From contig DAIDAG010000057.1 in the NCBI GenBank assembly GCA_027310725.1, forward strand, positions 1-64,000: a DNA stretch of 64,000 nucleotides. The letters are read 5' to 3'. Source of the stretch: Sideroxydans sp. GTDB taxonomy: Bacteria > Pseudomonadota > Gammaproteobacteria > Burkholderiales > Gallionellaceae. Both the position numbers and the translations under genes were made by a program. Shown piece after piece: positions 1 to 7,735 of this stretch; position 1 is the stretch's first letter; the number at the start of each line of letters is the position of its first letter. The notes beneath the pieces are model-generated. The model saw nothing but the letters and a program-made list of their open reading frames with translations, was not told the DNA's origin and did not search any database.

Positions 1-100
1 CGCTCCTGGCGACAACCCGTGATACACCCCGTTAAAACGAGATGTATCCTGCTTTATTCAGGTTTCCCTGGTGCGGCTGGCGAAAAGTCGAAGTAATACT

Positions 101-124
101 CTACTGCCAACACGTTGTCAGGAG
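101..124 (+). repeat. Imperfect hairpin, copy 1, upstream of the first ABM-like gene
   Basis: A 9-nt arm, 6-nt loop and 9-nt arm (CTACTGCCA / TGTCAGGAG, imperfect pairing). It lies 54 bp before the ATG of the gene at 179. A perfect version stands at almost the same distance before the paralogous gene at 2493, so the element was duplicated with the gene. There is no T-tract after it, so it is not an obvious intrinsic terminator. It could be an operator or an RNA element of the leader. Confidence 0.5.
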
Positions 125-178
125 CAGTTGCGTAAGCTTCTCCTGCTGAAATTGTCAGTGATGAAATAAGGAAAGGAA

Positions 179-526
179 ATGTCCGATACTCTTGTAATTA
201 AGCAATTTCGATTACGGAAAGATAAACCGAACGCGGAATGGCTAAAAGCCGATGAGCAGATCGATGAGTGGATCAAACAACAGCCAGGCTTTCTGTTTCG
301 TTGTTTGTCCGAGACCACGGAAGGTGAATGGTTTGTCGTGGAATATTGGTCCAGCATGGAAGCGGTGAAGGCGGCTGAAGAAAAATTCAGAGAAACGTTG
401 GAAGGGCTGATTGCCCCTTTCATCGAGATAAGCGGCTTCACGGTTCGTCACAGTAAGGCGCATGCGATGCGGCAAAACTGCTTGTCATACCCTGAACAGA
501 ATATTATTTGTTTCATCGACAGTTGA
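179..526 (+). CDS. Antibiotic-biosynthesis-monooxygenase-like (dimeric alpha/beta barrel) protein
   Basis: A 115-residue cytoplasmic protein with the look of the ABM/dimeric alpha-beta barrel fold: a first strand (TLVIKQFRL), a helix with the spacing of family members, the turn QQPGFLFR, and a central strand with WFVVEYW. The specific reaction is unknown; family members act as small monooxygenases or as heme or quinone binding proteins. It is clearly paralogous to the gene at 2493 (same MSDTLVI start, QQPGF turn and YW.SMEA helix). A ribosome site (AAGGAAAGGA) sits just before the ATG. The last 25 or so residues differ completely from the paralog and run into a 16-bp repeat found again at 1381, so the tail may come from a rearrangement. 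Fold call is good, function is not known. Confidence 0.75.
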   Translation: MSDTLVIKQFRLRKDKPNAEWLKADEQIDEWIKQQPGFLFRCLSETTEGEWFVVEYWSSMEAVKAAEEKFRETLEGLIAPFIEISGFTVRHSKAHAMRQNCLSYPEQNIICFIDS

Positions 527-527
527 T
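512..527 (+). repeat. 16-bp direct repeat, copy 1
   Basis: The 16 bases TTCATCGACAGTTGAT occur here and again at 1381-1396, in both cases at the very 3' end of a reading frame but in different frames. Together they bracket the alpha/beta hydrolase gene. This suggests an insertion or duplication boundary, though chance or gene conversion is possible. Confidence 0.5.
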
Positions 528-649
528 GATGTTCTTTTTTTGAAAATGGTATTTATGAAAGACATTGTTGCAGTGGAAGATAGAGGCTCAGTGACCTGCA
601 AGTGAGTCGCCCGCCAATTCAACAGCATGTCATGGAGATGAAGGTAGCT

Positions 650-1414
650 ATGAAAACTTCTACTACTCTGGTCATGGTTCCATGTTTTGGGGGAGCGCCT
701 TGGAATTTAATGCAAATGCATGCCCTGCAAGACTGGCCGATGCGAACCTTTCGTTTACCAGAAGATCTTAACAATCTTGAAGAACTGTCCGATTTTGTAC
801 TGGAGCAAGTCAGTGACTTGGAAGACTACATACTGCTCGGAGATTCATTTGGAGCCGTGATCTCCATCGCACTTGCAACACGGCGCCCGCGTGGACTTCA
901 GGGCCTTGTTCTATCCGGTGGTTTTGCTAAAAGCCCGATTACATCACCTCTACTGAGGGGGCTTGCGGCGCTTGCCCCCTTTTTTCCAGGGGTTTTTTAC
1001 CGCGAGCTGACATTGCGAGTCCATGCAATAAAATTGCGCTCGGTCTTCGATAGAGAAGGTGAGATTCCTTGGTCTGCAACGAAAACAAAAGAATTCTTTG
1101 TTAAAGAGACCACACATAGGGCTTATGTGAGCCGGATTAAAGCGATTGAGAAATCAGACTATACCGGTATGTTGTCGAGAATCAACGTACCTACTTTACT
1201 TCTTACGCCTGAGGAAGATCGTTTGATTGGCAAGGAGGCAGCAGAAATCATGTTGAATGGAATTGCCGGCTCAACCGAGGTCATCCTGCCGAGGACAGGA
1301 CACATGTTCCGATTTTCACATCCCAGTGCATATTCCGAGCGGATTCGTGATTTTCTTCAACGCATTTTTCCCGACAGTGCTTCATCGACAGTTGATACCC
1401 GCAATCTAAATTAA
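650..1414 (+). CDS. Alpha/beta hydrolase
   Basis: A 254-residue cytoplasmic alpha/beta hydrolase. The nucleophile elbow is GDSFG with Ser66. A likely acid follows strand 7 (LLLTPEEDRL) and the catalytic His is in TGHMFRFSHP, so the full Ser-Asp-His triad is present. The substrate cannot be named; small esterases, lactonases and pimeloyl-ACP esterase-like proteins look alike. An upstream GTG at 602 would add 16 residues, but the ATG at 650 has a good ribosome site (GGAGATGAAGG at 634-644) and gives the usual start just before the first beta strand. The gene stands alone between the two 16-bp repeats, which hints that it arrived as a unit. Confidence 0.85.
   Translation: MKTSTTLVMVPCFGGAPWNLMQMHALQDWPMRTFRLPEDLNNLEELSDFVLEQVSDLEDYILLGDSFGAVISIALATRRPRGLQGLVLSGGFAKSPITSPLLRGLAALAPFFPGVFYRELTLRVHAIKLRSVFDREGEIPWSATKTKEFFVKETTHRAYVSRIKAIEKSDYTGMLSRINVPTLLLTPEEDRLIGKEAAEIMLNGIAGSTEVILPRTGHMFRFSHPSAYSERIRDFLQRIFPDSASSTVDTRNLN
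1381..1396 (+). repeat. 16-bp direct repeat, copy 2
   Basis: Second copy of the 16-bp sequence at 512-527. It lies inside the last codons of the alpha/beta hydrolase, where it encodes SSTVD in place of the FIDS read from copy 1. Confidence 0.5.
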
Positions 1415-1509
1415 CCATGTCATGCACAAAGGGAATCTAAACATCTGTACTGATTTTTACCAAAGAAATGGCGGGATTGAGGTTACAAATGTGAAACATC
1501 TAATGGCCG

Positions 1510-1953
1510 ATGGAAAGGATAAATAGCACGAGCATGAATCCTGTTGACCAATTTATAGAGATCGCACCAGATTGCCTACTCAAGGCAGCAGTCATACCTG
1601 TGGACAAAGGTGTAAAAAGAACAATCGCCTCCATCGAATATGAGCTGCTGGCGGCAAACCCTTATGTGTACACTTTGGCTGAATTGCAGTTCGTGGTGAA
1701 CGCGCGCCGAAATGAGATATCGGATGAGGATCTCATTGCACAGCGCCAGTCGCTTTGGGATGCCTTCTTTTCCAAACCACATGCCTGCATGCGTGCCTCT
1801 GCGTTGACCAAGAAATTCGGATGGGGCGTGCATTATGACAAGCAGGGCAAAATCGCACTCTATGCTGTGGAAAGCAGGGAATATCAGCGCTTTGTCAAAG
1901 ACGGAAACATCAAAAAGTATTTCGCCATGCGCAGCAAGCGCGGAGCCGAATGA
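1510..1953 (+). CDS. DUF6157 family protein
   Basis: A 147-residue protein that I recognise as the uncharacterised DUF6157 family, from the conserved pieces FIEIAPDC near the start, TIASIEYE, LAANPYVYT, CMRASALTKKFGWGVH and the C-terminal ALYAVES...MRSKRG. No catalytic role has been established for the family. No signal peptide or membrane segment. The start is uncertain: the ATG at 1534 places the family's FIE motif six residues from the N-terminus, as in relatives, but neither ATG has a well-spaced ribosome site. Next gene follows after 34 bp on the same strand. Confidence 0.8.
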   Translation: MERINSTSMNPVDQFIEIAPDCLLKAAVIPVDKGVKRTIASIEYELLAANPYVYTLAELQFVVNARRNEISDEDLIAQRQSLWDAFFSKPHACMRASALTKKFGWGVHYDKQGKIALYAVESREYQRFVKDGNIKKYFAMRSKRGAE

Positions 1954-1987
1954 ATTTATGCCGTCTGAAACCTTCAGCTAACGCGAT

Positions 1988-2365
1988 ATGAAAATTTACC
2001 AAGGAAGCTGTCACTGCGGACAAATCCAGTTTGAAATCGAAACTGAACTCACCAAAGCCACCGAATGCAACTGCTCAATTTGCACAAGAAAGGGAGCTTT
2101 ACACCATCGTTTTTCTCCGCAGAGATTCAGACTGCTCTCCGGGCAGGACGCTCTTACCCTTTATCAGTCTGGGGACAAAACCGCAAAACACTGGTTCTGC
2201 AAATTTTGTGGCGTCCATCCATTTAGCAACCCTCGTGCCGCACCAGAGATGTACAGCATCAATATCCATTGCCTTAACGATTTCTGGGAGGAGATTGGTA
2301 ATATTGACGTTAGACAGTTCGATGGAAAGAATTGGGAAGATGCCATTAAGGCATTCGAGTTTTAA
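1988..2365 (+). CDS. GFA/CENP-V domain zinc protein
   Basis: A 125-residue protein of the glutathione-dependent formaldehyde-activating enzyme (GFA)/CENP-V family. The structural zinc ligands are visible as CHCG (residues 8-11) and FCKFCG (about 71-76), and the catalytic zinc or substrate site as CNCSIC (27-32). Members have the Mss4-like beta fold. Most bacterial members have no proven formaldehyde activity, so only the family is certain. Cytoplasmic, stand-alone gene, ATG start with a weak ribosome site. Confidence 0.88.
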   Translation: MKIYQGSCHCGQIQFEIETELTKATECNCSICTRKGALHHRFSPQRFRLLSGQDALTLYQSGDKTAKHWFCKFCGVHPFSNPRAAPEMYSINIHCLNDFWEEIGNIDVRQFDGKNWEDAIKAFEF

Positions 2366-2412
2366 CTCATTTCTCTATTTCGTACTGCGCTGCTTGATGC
2401 AGCGTTTAAAGT

Positions 2413-2436
2413 CTCCTGCCAACACGCTGGCAGGAG
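2413..2436 (+). repeat. Perfect hairpin, copy 2, upstream of the second ABM-like gene
   Basis: Perfect 9-bp stem (CTCCTGCCA / TGGCAGGAG) with a 6-nt loop, 56 bp before the ATG at 2493. It matches the hairpin at 101-124 in sequence and in distance to its gene. It could also terminate or attenuate transcription from the GFA gene, but no T-run follows. Confidence 0.6.
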
Positions 2437-2492
2437 CGGGTAGTTAGCATTCTCTGGCCGGATGTACCGGCACAACAATCAAGGAGAATGAA

Positions 2493-2807
2493 ATGTCCGA
2501 CACCCTCGTCATCATGCAATTCCGTTTGCAGAAAGACAAAACGACAGCTGACTGGTTGCAGGCCAACCAACTGGTTAACGATTGGATCAAGCAACAGCCG
2601 GGCTTCCGCTTCCGCAGTCTGTCCGAGACCGTCGATGGCGTATGGTTCATCGTGGTCTATTGGGCCAGCATGGAAGCGGCCAAAGCAGCAGAGGCGAGTT
2701 TCGGTCAAAGCATGGCAGGGTTGATCGTACCGTTTGTGGAGATGAGCGGCTTTACCAGCAGCAACAGCACGGCACATCTGATGCAACAAGGTCAAGACAG
2801 AGGGTAA
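2493..2807 (+). CDS. ABM-like (dimeric alpha/beta barrel) protein, paralog of the gene at 179
   Basis: A 104-residue ABM-like protein. It shares with the protein at 179 the MSDTLVI strand, the helix before WIKQQPGF, the strand around WF.V.YW.SMEA and the segment GLI.PF.E.SGFT. The ribosome site AAGGAGAATGAA precedes the ATG. It starts a compact run of four same-strand genes (2493, 2810, 3168, 3507): the next ATG is 2 bp after its stop. The run contains three dimeric alpha/beta-barrel proteins and a reductase, which suggests a shared small-molecule oxidation pathway, not identified here. Confidence 0.8.
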   Translation: MSDTLVIMQFRLQKDKTTADWLQANQLVNDWIKQQPGFRFRSLSETVDGVWFIVVYWASMEAAKAAEASFGQSMAGLIVPFVEMSGFTSSNSTAHLMQQGQDRG

Positions 2808-2809
2808 GC

Positions 2810-3154
2810 ATGAACGCAAGTCAAACATCAACTCAAGCAAAACACGTCTGCCGGGTAGACAGATTCGTGGTCCCGGAAGCTGCGTGCGACGAATTCCTGA
2901 ATAGTGTTCGCCAGGTTCACGGCCTGCTGAAAACACTCCCGGGCTTTCTACAGGATATCGTATTGAGGCAGGTTACCGGTAAAGATGGATGCAATTTCGT
3001 CACCCTGGTTGAATGGGATAGCGATGCGTCCATGGCTAATGCAAAATCAGCTGTCGCGGCGATGCGCGCCCAGATGAATTTCAACCCGCAAGATATGTTA
3101 GACCGCCTCGGTATTCAGGCCGAGTTGGCAAACTATCAGCGATTTGACCTGTAA
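2810..3154 (+). CDS. Antibiotic biosynthesis monooxygenase domain protein
   Basis: A 114-residue ABM-domain protein: VCRVDRFVVPEAACDEFL forms the first strand and helix, LKTLPGFLQDIVLRQ the second strand pair, and FVTLVEWDS the core strand with the usual aromatic and acidic residues. The ATG at 2810 directly follows the stop of the previous gene with an AGAGGG ribosome site, so the two are likely translationally coupled. A longer frame opens upstream inside the previous gene, but that part is only its shadow. Substrate unknown. Confidence 0.82.
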   Translation: MNASQTSTQAKHVCRVDRFVVPEAACDEFLNSVRQVHGLLKTLPGFLQDIVLRQVTGKDGCNFVTLVEWDSDASMANAKSAVAAMRAQMNFNPQDMLDRLGIQAELANYQRFDL

Positions 3155-3167
3155 CGGAGGATACCCA

Positions 3168-3485
3168 ATGATCAAGATCAGCATCTTGTATCCCAACACC
3201 GGCAAGTTCGACATGGACTATTACCTCAGAACCCATATGCCGCGCTCCATTGCACTGTTAAGTGCAGGGCCGGGTTACCGCGGTGTTTCGGTGGAACGCG
3301 GTCTGGGTGGTACAGCACCCAATTCAGCACCTAGTCATATTGCGATGTGCCACTACTTGTTCGATTCAACAGATGATTTCTTGGCCGCATTCCTGCCGCA
3401 TGCTGCAGAACTGCAGGGTGACATGCCGAACTACACCGGCATTGAGCCGGTCATCCAGTTTAGCGAGGTTGTCATCAGTCGCTAG
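3168..3485 (+). CDS. EthD family protein
   Basis: A 105-residue EthD-type protein (dimeric alpha/beta barrel). Diagnostic features are the N-terminal IKISILYPN, the DMDYYLRTHMPRS helix that family members carry with Y..tHmPl, and the late HAAELQGDMPNYT segment. EthD proteins accompany ether, quinone or aromatic degradation, but their own reaction is often unproven. The start is the ATG at 3168, which has a strong GGAGG (3156-3160); an upstream in-frame ATG at 3144 lies inside the previous gene. Third gene of the 2493-4055 run. Confidence 0.88.
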   Translation: MIKISILYPNTGKFDMDYYLRTHMPRSIALLSAGPGYRGVSVERGLGGTAPNSAPSHIAMCHYLFDSTDDFLAAFLPHAAELQGDMPNYTGIEPVIQFSEVVISR

Positions 3486-3506
3486 CGATTCAAAGAAAGG
3501 CGCTTC

Positions 3507-4055
3507 ATGGTTATTAAGTGTTCGTTATTTGTTGCAACCATTCTGGACGGTTTTATCGCGAGAAAATGCGGCGCTCTTGATTGGTTGCCTGGTAGCGATG
3601 GTGTGACGGAAAGTGAGAATCATGGCTATACAGACTTCTTTGCGTCGATCGACTCGCTCGTGAAAGGGCGAAACACCTGCGATCTAATGCATACCTTCGG
3701 CGAATGGCTATATCCGGGCAAGAAGGTCTTGGTATTGAGCAGCCGCTTTCCGAAGATTCCGATACGACTTGCGGAAGAAGCGAAAGGCACATCAATGCCC
3801 CCTATGGAGGTCGTGCGCCAACTGGAGGCTTCCGGCTCGGCTCATGCCTATGTGGATGGAGGGAAGACGATCCAAAGCTTCCTGCAAGCCGGTTTGATCC
3901 AGGATGTGATGATTACCAGAGTGCCCGTTCTGATCGGGGAGGGCATCCCACTCTTCGGATCGTCGGGTCGCGACATCAGGCTTCGGCATCTTTCGACAGG
4001 AGTATTGGAAAACGGACTGGTACAAAGCAAATACCAGGTAGAAAATGCTGCTTAA
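3507..4055 (+). CDS. Dihydrofolate reductase family protein (RibD C-terminal domain)
   Basis: A 182-residue single-domain protein of the RibD C-terminal/DHFR-like family. It has the N-terminal ATILDGFIA strand-turn with the family's DG.IA, a long helix leading to GRNTCD, and the NADPH-site strand-turn AYVDGGKTIQSFL, then the end TRVPVLIGEGIPLFG, which is highly typical. NADPH-dependent reductase; not true folate enzymes in most cases. Last gene of the run of barrel proteins, followed 23 bp later by the WYL-type regulator that may control the run. Confidence 0.88.
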   Translation: MVIKCSLFVATILDGFIARKCGALDWLPGSDGVTESENHGYTDFFASIDSLVKGRNTCDLMHTFGEWLYPGKKVLVLSSRFPKIPIRLAEEAKGTSMPPMEVVRQLEASGSAHAYVDGGKTIQSFLQAGLIQDVMITRVPVLIGEGIPLFGSSGRDIRLRHLSTGVLENGLVQSKYQVENAA

Positions 4056-4078
4056 TATTGCATGCCCGGTGCAGATTC

Positions 4079-4777
4079 ATGCGTAAGTCGGAGCGGCTCT
4101 TCCAGCTTGTGACGCTGCTACAGGGGCGGCGCACCGCGATTACCGCACAAGACCTGGCTCAATCGCTGGGCGTCGCCATACGCACCGTGTATCGCGACAT
4201 CCAGGCGCTCATACTTTCTGGCGTACCTATCGATGGTGAGGCAGGAGTGGGCTACCGCCTGCGTGCAGGTTTCGATCTTCCTCCGCTCATGTTCGAGCCG
4301 GAGGAAGTTACTGCTCTGCTCGTCGGTAGCCGCATGGTGCAGGCTTGGACAGACCCCGATCTTGCGCGGGCAGCAAAACGTGCTGAAGTCAAGATACTCG
4401 CCGTGCTGACCCCGCAGATGCTGATTGGAGTGTCACGGCTGCCATATCGCATCCCCGTGTATGAACGGTCCGAGAGTGGCATACACCGACTGTTGCGCAA
4501 GGCGTGTGATGGTCGGCAAAAAGTATCCCTCGCCTATCGTGACTTGAGTGGGCAGGATTCGGCACGTACCGTCTGGCCACTTGGCATGGTAGGCTGGGGC
4601 GATCACTGGACGCTGCTGGCTTGGTGCGAAAAGCGCGATGCCTATCGCAACTTCCGCTTTGACCGCATCCAGGACATCATGTTGCTACCAGAGCATTATC
4701 CGCAGCATCCAGAACGCAATCTGGAGCACTACCTAACGCGTATTGTCGGCATGGATGACGAACAAAAACCTGCGTGA
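4079..4777 (+). CDS. YafY-type transcriptional regulator (HTH + WYL domain)
   Basis: A 232-residue regulator. Residues about 1-60 form a winged helix of the HTH_11 type (LFQLVTLLQGRR, LAQSLGVAIRTVYRDIQALILSG), followed by the connecting segment GVGYRLRAGFDLPPLMFEPEE typical of YafY proteins, and a WYL ligand-binding domain with PLGMVGWGDHWTLLAWCEKR and FRFDRI in the C-terminal half. The start is the ATG at 4079; the frame remains open far upstream into the reductase gene but that part is not coding. Position after the EthD/DHFR-like genes suggests it controls them in response to a small molecule or nucleic acid ligand. Confidence 0.9.
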   Translation: MRKSERLFQLVTLLQGRRTAITAQDLAQSLGVAIRTVYRDIQALILSGVPIDGEAGVGYRLRAGFDLPPLMFEPEEVTALLVGSRMVQAWTDPDLARAAKRAEVKILAVLTPQMLIGVSRLPYRIPVYERSESGIHRLLRKACDGRQKVSLAYRDLSGQDSARTVWPLGMVGWGDHWTLLAWCEKRDAYRNFRFDRIQDIMLLPEHYPQHPERNLEHYLTRIVGMDDEQKPA

Positions 4778-4902
4778 GAAAACCCAGGATGGAAAAGACA
4801 TCCCGATTAAATGGGAGCTCAATCTGACTGGCTTTTCTATCCAGCGCACCATCGAAGATAGTCGATGTTGGAAAGCAGAGCGCTCCTGCTTCGCGCAGAA
4901 GG

Positions 4903-5094
4903 TTGTTCGACGTTTTCCTGACATATATGCTAAGTACTGAGGAGAGACATGCATTTGCAGCCTCTCTATCTGTATTCAACCGCGCAGGAATGCCGGGGGA
5001 TATCGCGAATATTGCAGCGTTCCTGGCATCGCCAGATAGCCGTTGGATGACAAATCAATATGTTGACGCTAGGGGCGGTACGCTCGTGAATTGA
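4903..5094 (+). pseudogene. 3' remnant of a short-chain dehydrogenase gene
   Basis: Only the last third of a short-chain dehydrogenase/reductase can be read: roughly 40 residues with the family's NRAGMPGDIANIAAFLAS and the closing GGTLVN. The N-terminal Rossmann part (TGxxxGxG) and the catalytic YxxxK are absent upstream; 4780-4900 has no matching frame. It lies immediately before the ECF41 promoter, and oxidoreductases of this class are typical ECF41 partner genes, so this may be the corpse of an earlier target. Confidence 0.6.
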
Positions 5095-5267
5095 TGGTTC
5101 GGGCTTTTCCTCTCCGTAATTTGAAGTCATGATTGTTCGTTCCGGGGTGACCCAGAACGACTTTCGGTCGTGTGACATGCGCATGATTTATCTGAAGAAT
5201 TCCTGGTAGCCGTTTCGGCAACATAATCCTGAATGAACTGAAATTCCGTCACTGGGTCAATTGTCTC

Positions 5268-5293
5268 TGTCACAACGGGGCTTGCCTGACGTC
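5268..5293 (+). promoter_or_regulatory. ECF41-type promoter of the sigma factor gene (autoregulation)
   Basis: TGTCACA (5268-5274), a 15-nt spacer and CGTC (5290-5293), the published ECF41 -35/-10 pattern. It is 39 bp before the sigma gene start. The same pair stands before the gene at 6308. Confidence 0.8.
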
Positions 5294-5332
5294 TTGTGTA
5301 TTGAAGGCCGTAATTCCAAGAAAGGGAAAAGC

Positions 5333-6208
5333 ATGAATTCATCGCCAGACATCTTCAATCTATATCGCCAAAAGCTCATGGGTGTCGCCTACCGCATGCT
5401 TGGCTCACGGGCCGATGCAGAGGATATTTTGCAAGATGCGTATATCCGTTGGCTACAATCAGACGTTTCAGATCTGCGAAGTGCGGAGGCATGGTTGGTT
5501 ACCGTAGTCTCGCGGCTAAGTATTGATCGGCTACGCGTTATCAAAAAAGAACGTGAAAGCTACATAGGTCAATGGTTACCCGAACCTTGGGTTACGGAGA
5601 ACGCGCCATCGGCTGAACAATCAATCGAACTGGCTGGAGATATCTCAATAGCATTTCTAATGATGCTCGAACGTCTGAGCGTGGAGGAGAGAGCGGCGTT
5701 CTTGCTGCACGAGATATTCGAGCTTGAATATGCAGAAATAGCGCAATTATTGGATAAGAATCAAGATGCTTGTCGACAACTAGTTCACAGAGCTAAGGGA
5801 AGAGTACGCCAAGAACGCCCACGTTTTGAAGTTAACCGCGAGTCTCATATTCGTTTGCTTGAAAAATTCATTCTGGCATCGCGTACCGCCGACAGAATGC
5901 AGCTAATGGAATTGTTTGCCGAAGATGTGAGTTTCATGGGAGATGGTGGCGGTAAAGTTCCGACTGTTCTAAGGATATTGCGGGGAGCTGGGCGCGTGCT
6001 ACATCTGTACCAAGCGATTAGAAATATCCTCAAAGACCGAATGGAGTTCCGAATTGCAGAAATTAATGGCGCTCCAGGAATACTTCGTTACATTGATGGA
6101 AATCTGGAGTCCACAACGTCCGTCGTTACAGACGGCTCGCATATTCTGGAAATCTATGTCGTTCGCAACCCGGACAAGCTCCGCCTGATCAAACTGCGTT
6201 CGATTTGA
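5333..6208 (+). CDS. ECF41 family RNA polymerase sigma factor with C-terminal SnoaL-like extension
   Basis: A 291-residue sigma-70 family factor. Sigma-2 (about 10-75) includes AYRMLGSRADAEDILQDAYIRW; sigma-4 (about 110-165) includes SVEERAAFLLHEIFELEYAEIA. ECF41 hallmarks are all present: WLPEPWV in the linker, and in the roughly 100-residue C-terminal SnoaL-like domain DGGGKV and NPDKL. In ECF41 proteins the extension modulates activity and replaces a separate anti-sigma factor. The start is the ATG at 5333 behind AAAGGG; an upstream GTG-frame opening at 5261 would overlap the promoter. Neighbour at 6308 is the AhpD/CMD-type protein that defines ECF41 loci. Own promoter pattern indicates autoregulation. 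Confidence 0.93.
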   Translation: MNSSPDIFNLYRQKLMGVAYRMLGSRADAEDILQDAYIRWLQSDVSDLRSAEAWLVTVVSRLSIDRLRVIKKERESYIGQWLPEPWVTENAPSAEQSIELAGDISIAFLMMLERLSVEERAAFLLHEIFELEYAEIAQLLDKNQDACRQLVHRAKGRVRQERPRFEVNRESHIRLLEKFILASRTADRMQLMELFAEDVSFMGDGGGKVPTVLRILRGAGRVLHLYQAIRNILKDRMEFRIAEINGAPGILRYIDGNLESTTSVVTDGSHILEIYVVRNPDKLRLIKLRSI

Positions 6209-6224
6209 ACATCCTGGGTACGCC

Positions 6225-6251
6225 TGTCACAACGCCATTGCGACCTACGTC
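6225..6251 (+). promoter_or_regulatory. ECF41-type promoter of the AhpD-like gene
   Basis: TGTCACA (6225-6231), a 16-nt spacer and CGTC (6248-6251), matching the pattern at 5268. It lies between the sigma gene stop and the AhpD-like gene, 57 bp before its ATG. Confidence 0.8.
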
Positions 6252-6307
6252 TTAGGGGTGAACGGAGGCATGTCGCCGCCGTCATTCACTGTCAAGGAGA
6301 GTTTGCC

Positions 6308-6766
6308 ATGCAACAACCCATCAACTATGCACAGATCGCCCCTGAAGGCTTCAAAGCCATGCTGGGCCTGGAAACTTACGTGCGCCGCTCGGGAATCGAG
6401 CGTGGGCTGCTGGAGCTCGTGAAGACCCGCGTTTCGCAGATCAACGGGTGCGCATTCTGCATAGACATGCACACCAAGGATGCCAGGGCGAATGGCGAAG
6501 CAGAACAGCGCCTCTATGCGCTGCAGGCATGGCGCGAAACGCCTTTCTATTCCACGAGAGAGCGTACGGCACTGGCTTGGGCCGAGGCCCTGACGGACAT
6601 CGCGGGCGGCATTCCCGACGCCTTGCGCGATGAGGCGCTGCAATCCTTCAGCGAAAAGGAACTGGTCGACCTCACCCTCGCCATCGTGGCAATCAACGGC
6701 TGGAACCGCTTGGCGATCCCGTTCTGCACACCCGCTGGAAGTTACCAACCGGGCCAGTTTGATTAA
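6308..6766 (+). CDS. Carboxymuconolactone decarboxylase/AhpD family protein
   Basis: A 152-residue AhpD-like protein. The redox motif is CAFC (Cys48, Cys51) followed by the conserved His55 in IDMHTKDAR, preceded by the acidic helix ERGLLELVKTRVSQINGC. This makes it a thiol-dependent (peroxidase-like) enzyme of the alkylhydroperoxidase D core family, not a true decarboxylase. The SD AAGGAG (6294-6299) is followed by ATG at 6308. It is the cognate target of the ECF41 factor, with its own ECF41 promoter. Confidence 0.92.
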   Translation: MQQPINYAQIAPEGFKAMLGLETYVRRSGIERGLLELVKTRVSQINGCAFCIDMHTKDARANGEAEQRLYALQAWRETPFYSTRERTALAWAEALTDIAGGIPDALRDEALQSFSEKELVDLTLAIVAINGWNRLAIPFCTPAGSYQPGQFD

Positions 6767-7057
6767 GCGCCTACCCCAGGGCTCATACCCAACTTTCTGG
6801 GTTAATCGTCTTAATTTCCCCGTCGAAAAACTCGGCTCTGTTTCTGACTCGATGGGGAAAAACTTAACCGACTTGGTGGACTTCATAAAAACCGCACGTT
6901 GAAATGAATAGAGGTAGCGTAGCAATATAGAGCCGACATAAAATATGGTTTCATTTTTTGTCTGTATAAGAGTCGTTATGTTGCATCAGTTAAAGGGGAG
7001 TAATAATGGCGGAGATGAAAAATCTTGCCATACAATCAAGAATGACAGGCGGTTCAT

Positions 7058-7591
7058 ATGAACGCGATACTTCGCACGCCTGAGCCAGCTGACTACGAGA
7101 CAATCGCATCTTGGATCACGGACGCTGAGTCCTGCGTCCGTTGGGCTGGCCCTCGTATGCCATATCCATTTTTTGCAGCAGAACTGCAAAGTCTGCTCGA
7201 AGTTGCAGGCGGAGAGAGCTACTGTTTGGCCAACGCAGCAGCCAGCCCACTCGGTTTCGGTCAATTCTGGGTGATCGCACCCGGAGCGGTACATCTTGGG
7301 AGGGTCATTGTTTCACCCTCCGCCCGTGGTGGAGGCTTTGGCAGGTTGCTCTGTGAGTTGCTCATCGCACATGCAGTTCGGGTCACAGGTGCCTCTGCAA
7401 TCACGTTGCGTGTCTACCGTAACAACACCGCTGCTCTTTCTCTGTATTCAAGCTTTGGCTTTGAAACAGTTCAAGACGAATCCACCGAGGAAGTATTGTT
7501 CATGCGGTTGGAGGCTAATTTCTCCATTGATCAGACAAGTCATGGCAAACCGGGCCATGTCTTTCATGTTGAACGTCAGGCACATGAATAG
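7058..7591 (+). CDS. GNAT family N-acetyltransferase
   Basis: A 177-residue GNAT acetyltransferase. The acetyl-CoA pyrophosphate loop is SARGGGFGRLL, preceded by the beta-4 strand HLGRVIVSP and followed by the YRNNTAALSLYSSFGF segment typical of motif B. Start ATG at 7058 with AGGCGG upstream. Substrate not predictable. The 290 bp before it (6767-7057) show no gene. The last 25 residues look unlike the family and may be read-through after a mutated stop. Confidence 0.85.
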   Translation: MNAILRTPEPADYETIASWITDAESCVRWAGPRMPYPFFAAELQSLLEVAGGESYCLANAAASPLGFGQFWVIAPGAVHLGRVIVSPSARGGGFGRLLCELLIAHAVRVTGASAITLRVYRNNTAALSLYSSFGFETVQDESTEEVLFMRLEANFSIDQTSHGKPGHVFHVERQAHE

Positions 7592-7735
7592 GATTTGTTT
7601 CGGCATTTGCGAACTGAGGCAATTTCTAAAATGGCTGCTGTGTAGCCTGCCTGAATGTCCGGTGCAGCTATTCAATGAATATGCGAAGTCTAGGACGCAC
7701 CCTGGTCATACGCGATCCACCAACCCGGAGCAAAC

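Noticed and set aside
6245-6925. Long minus-strand frame (226 residues)
   Set aside because: Opposite strand to the AhpD-like gene with clear catalytic motif; its sequence has no recognisable fold and crosses the ECF41 promoter target gene.
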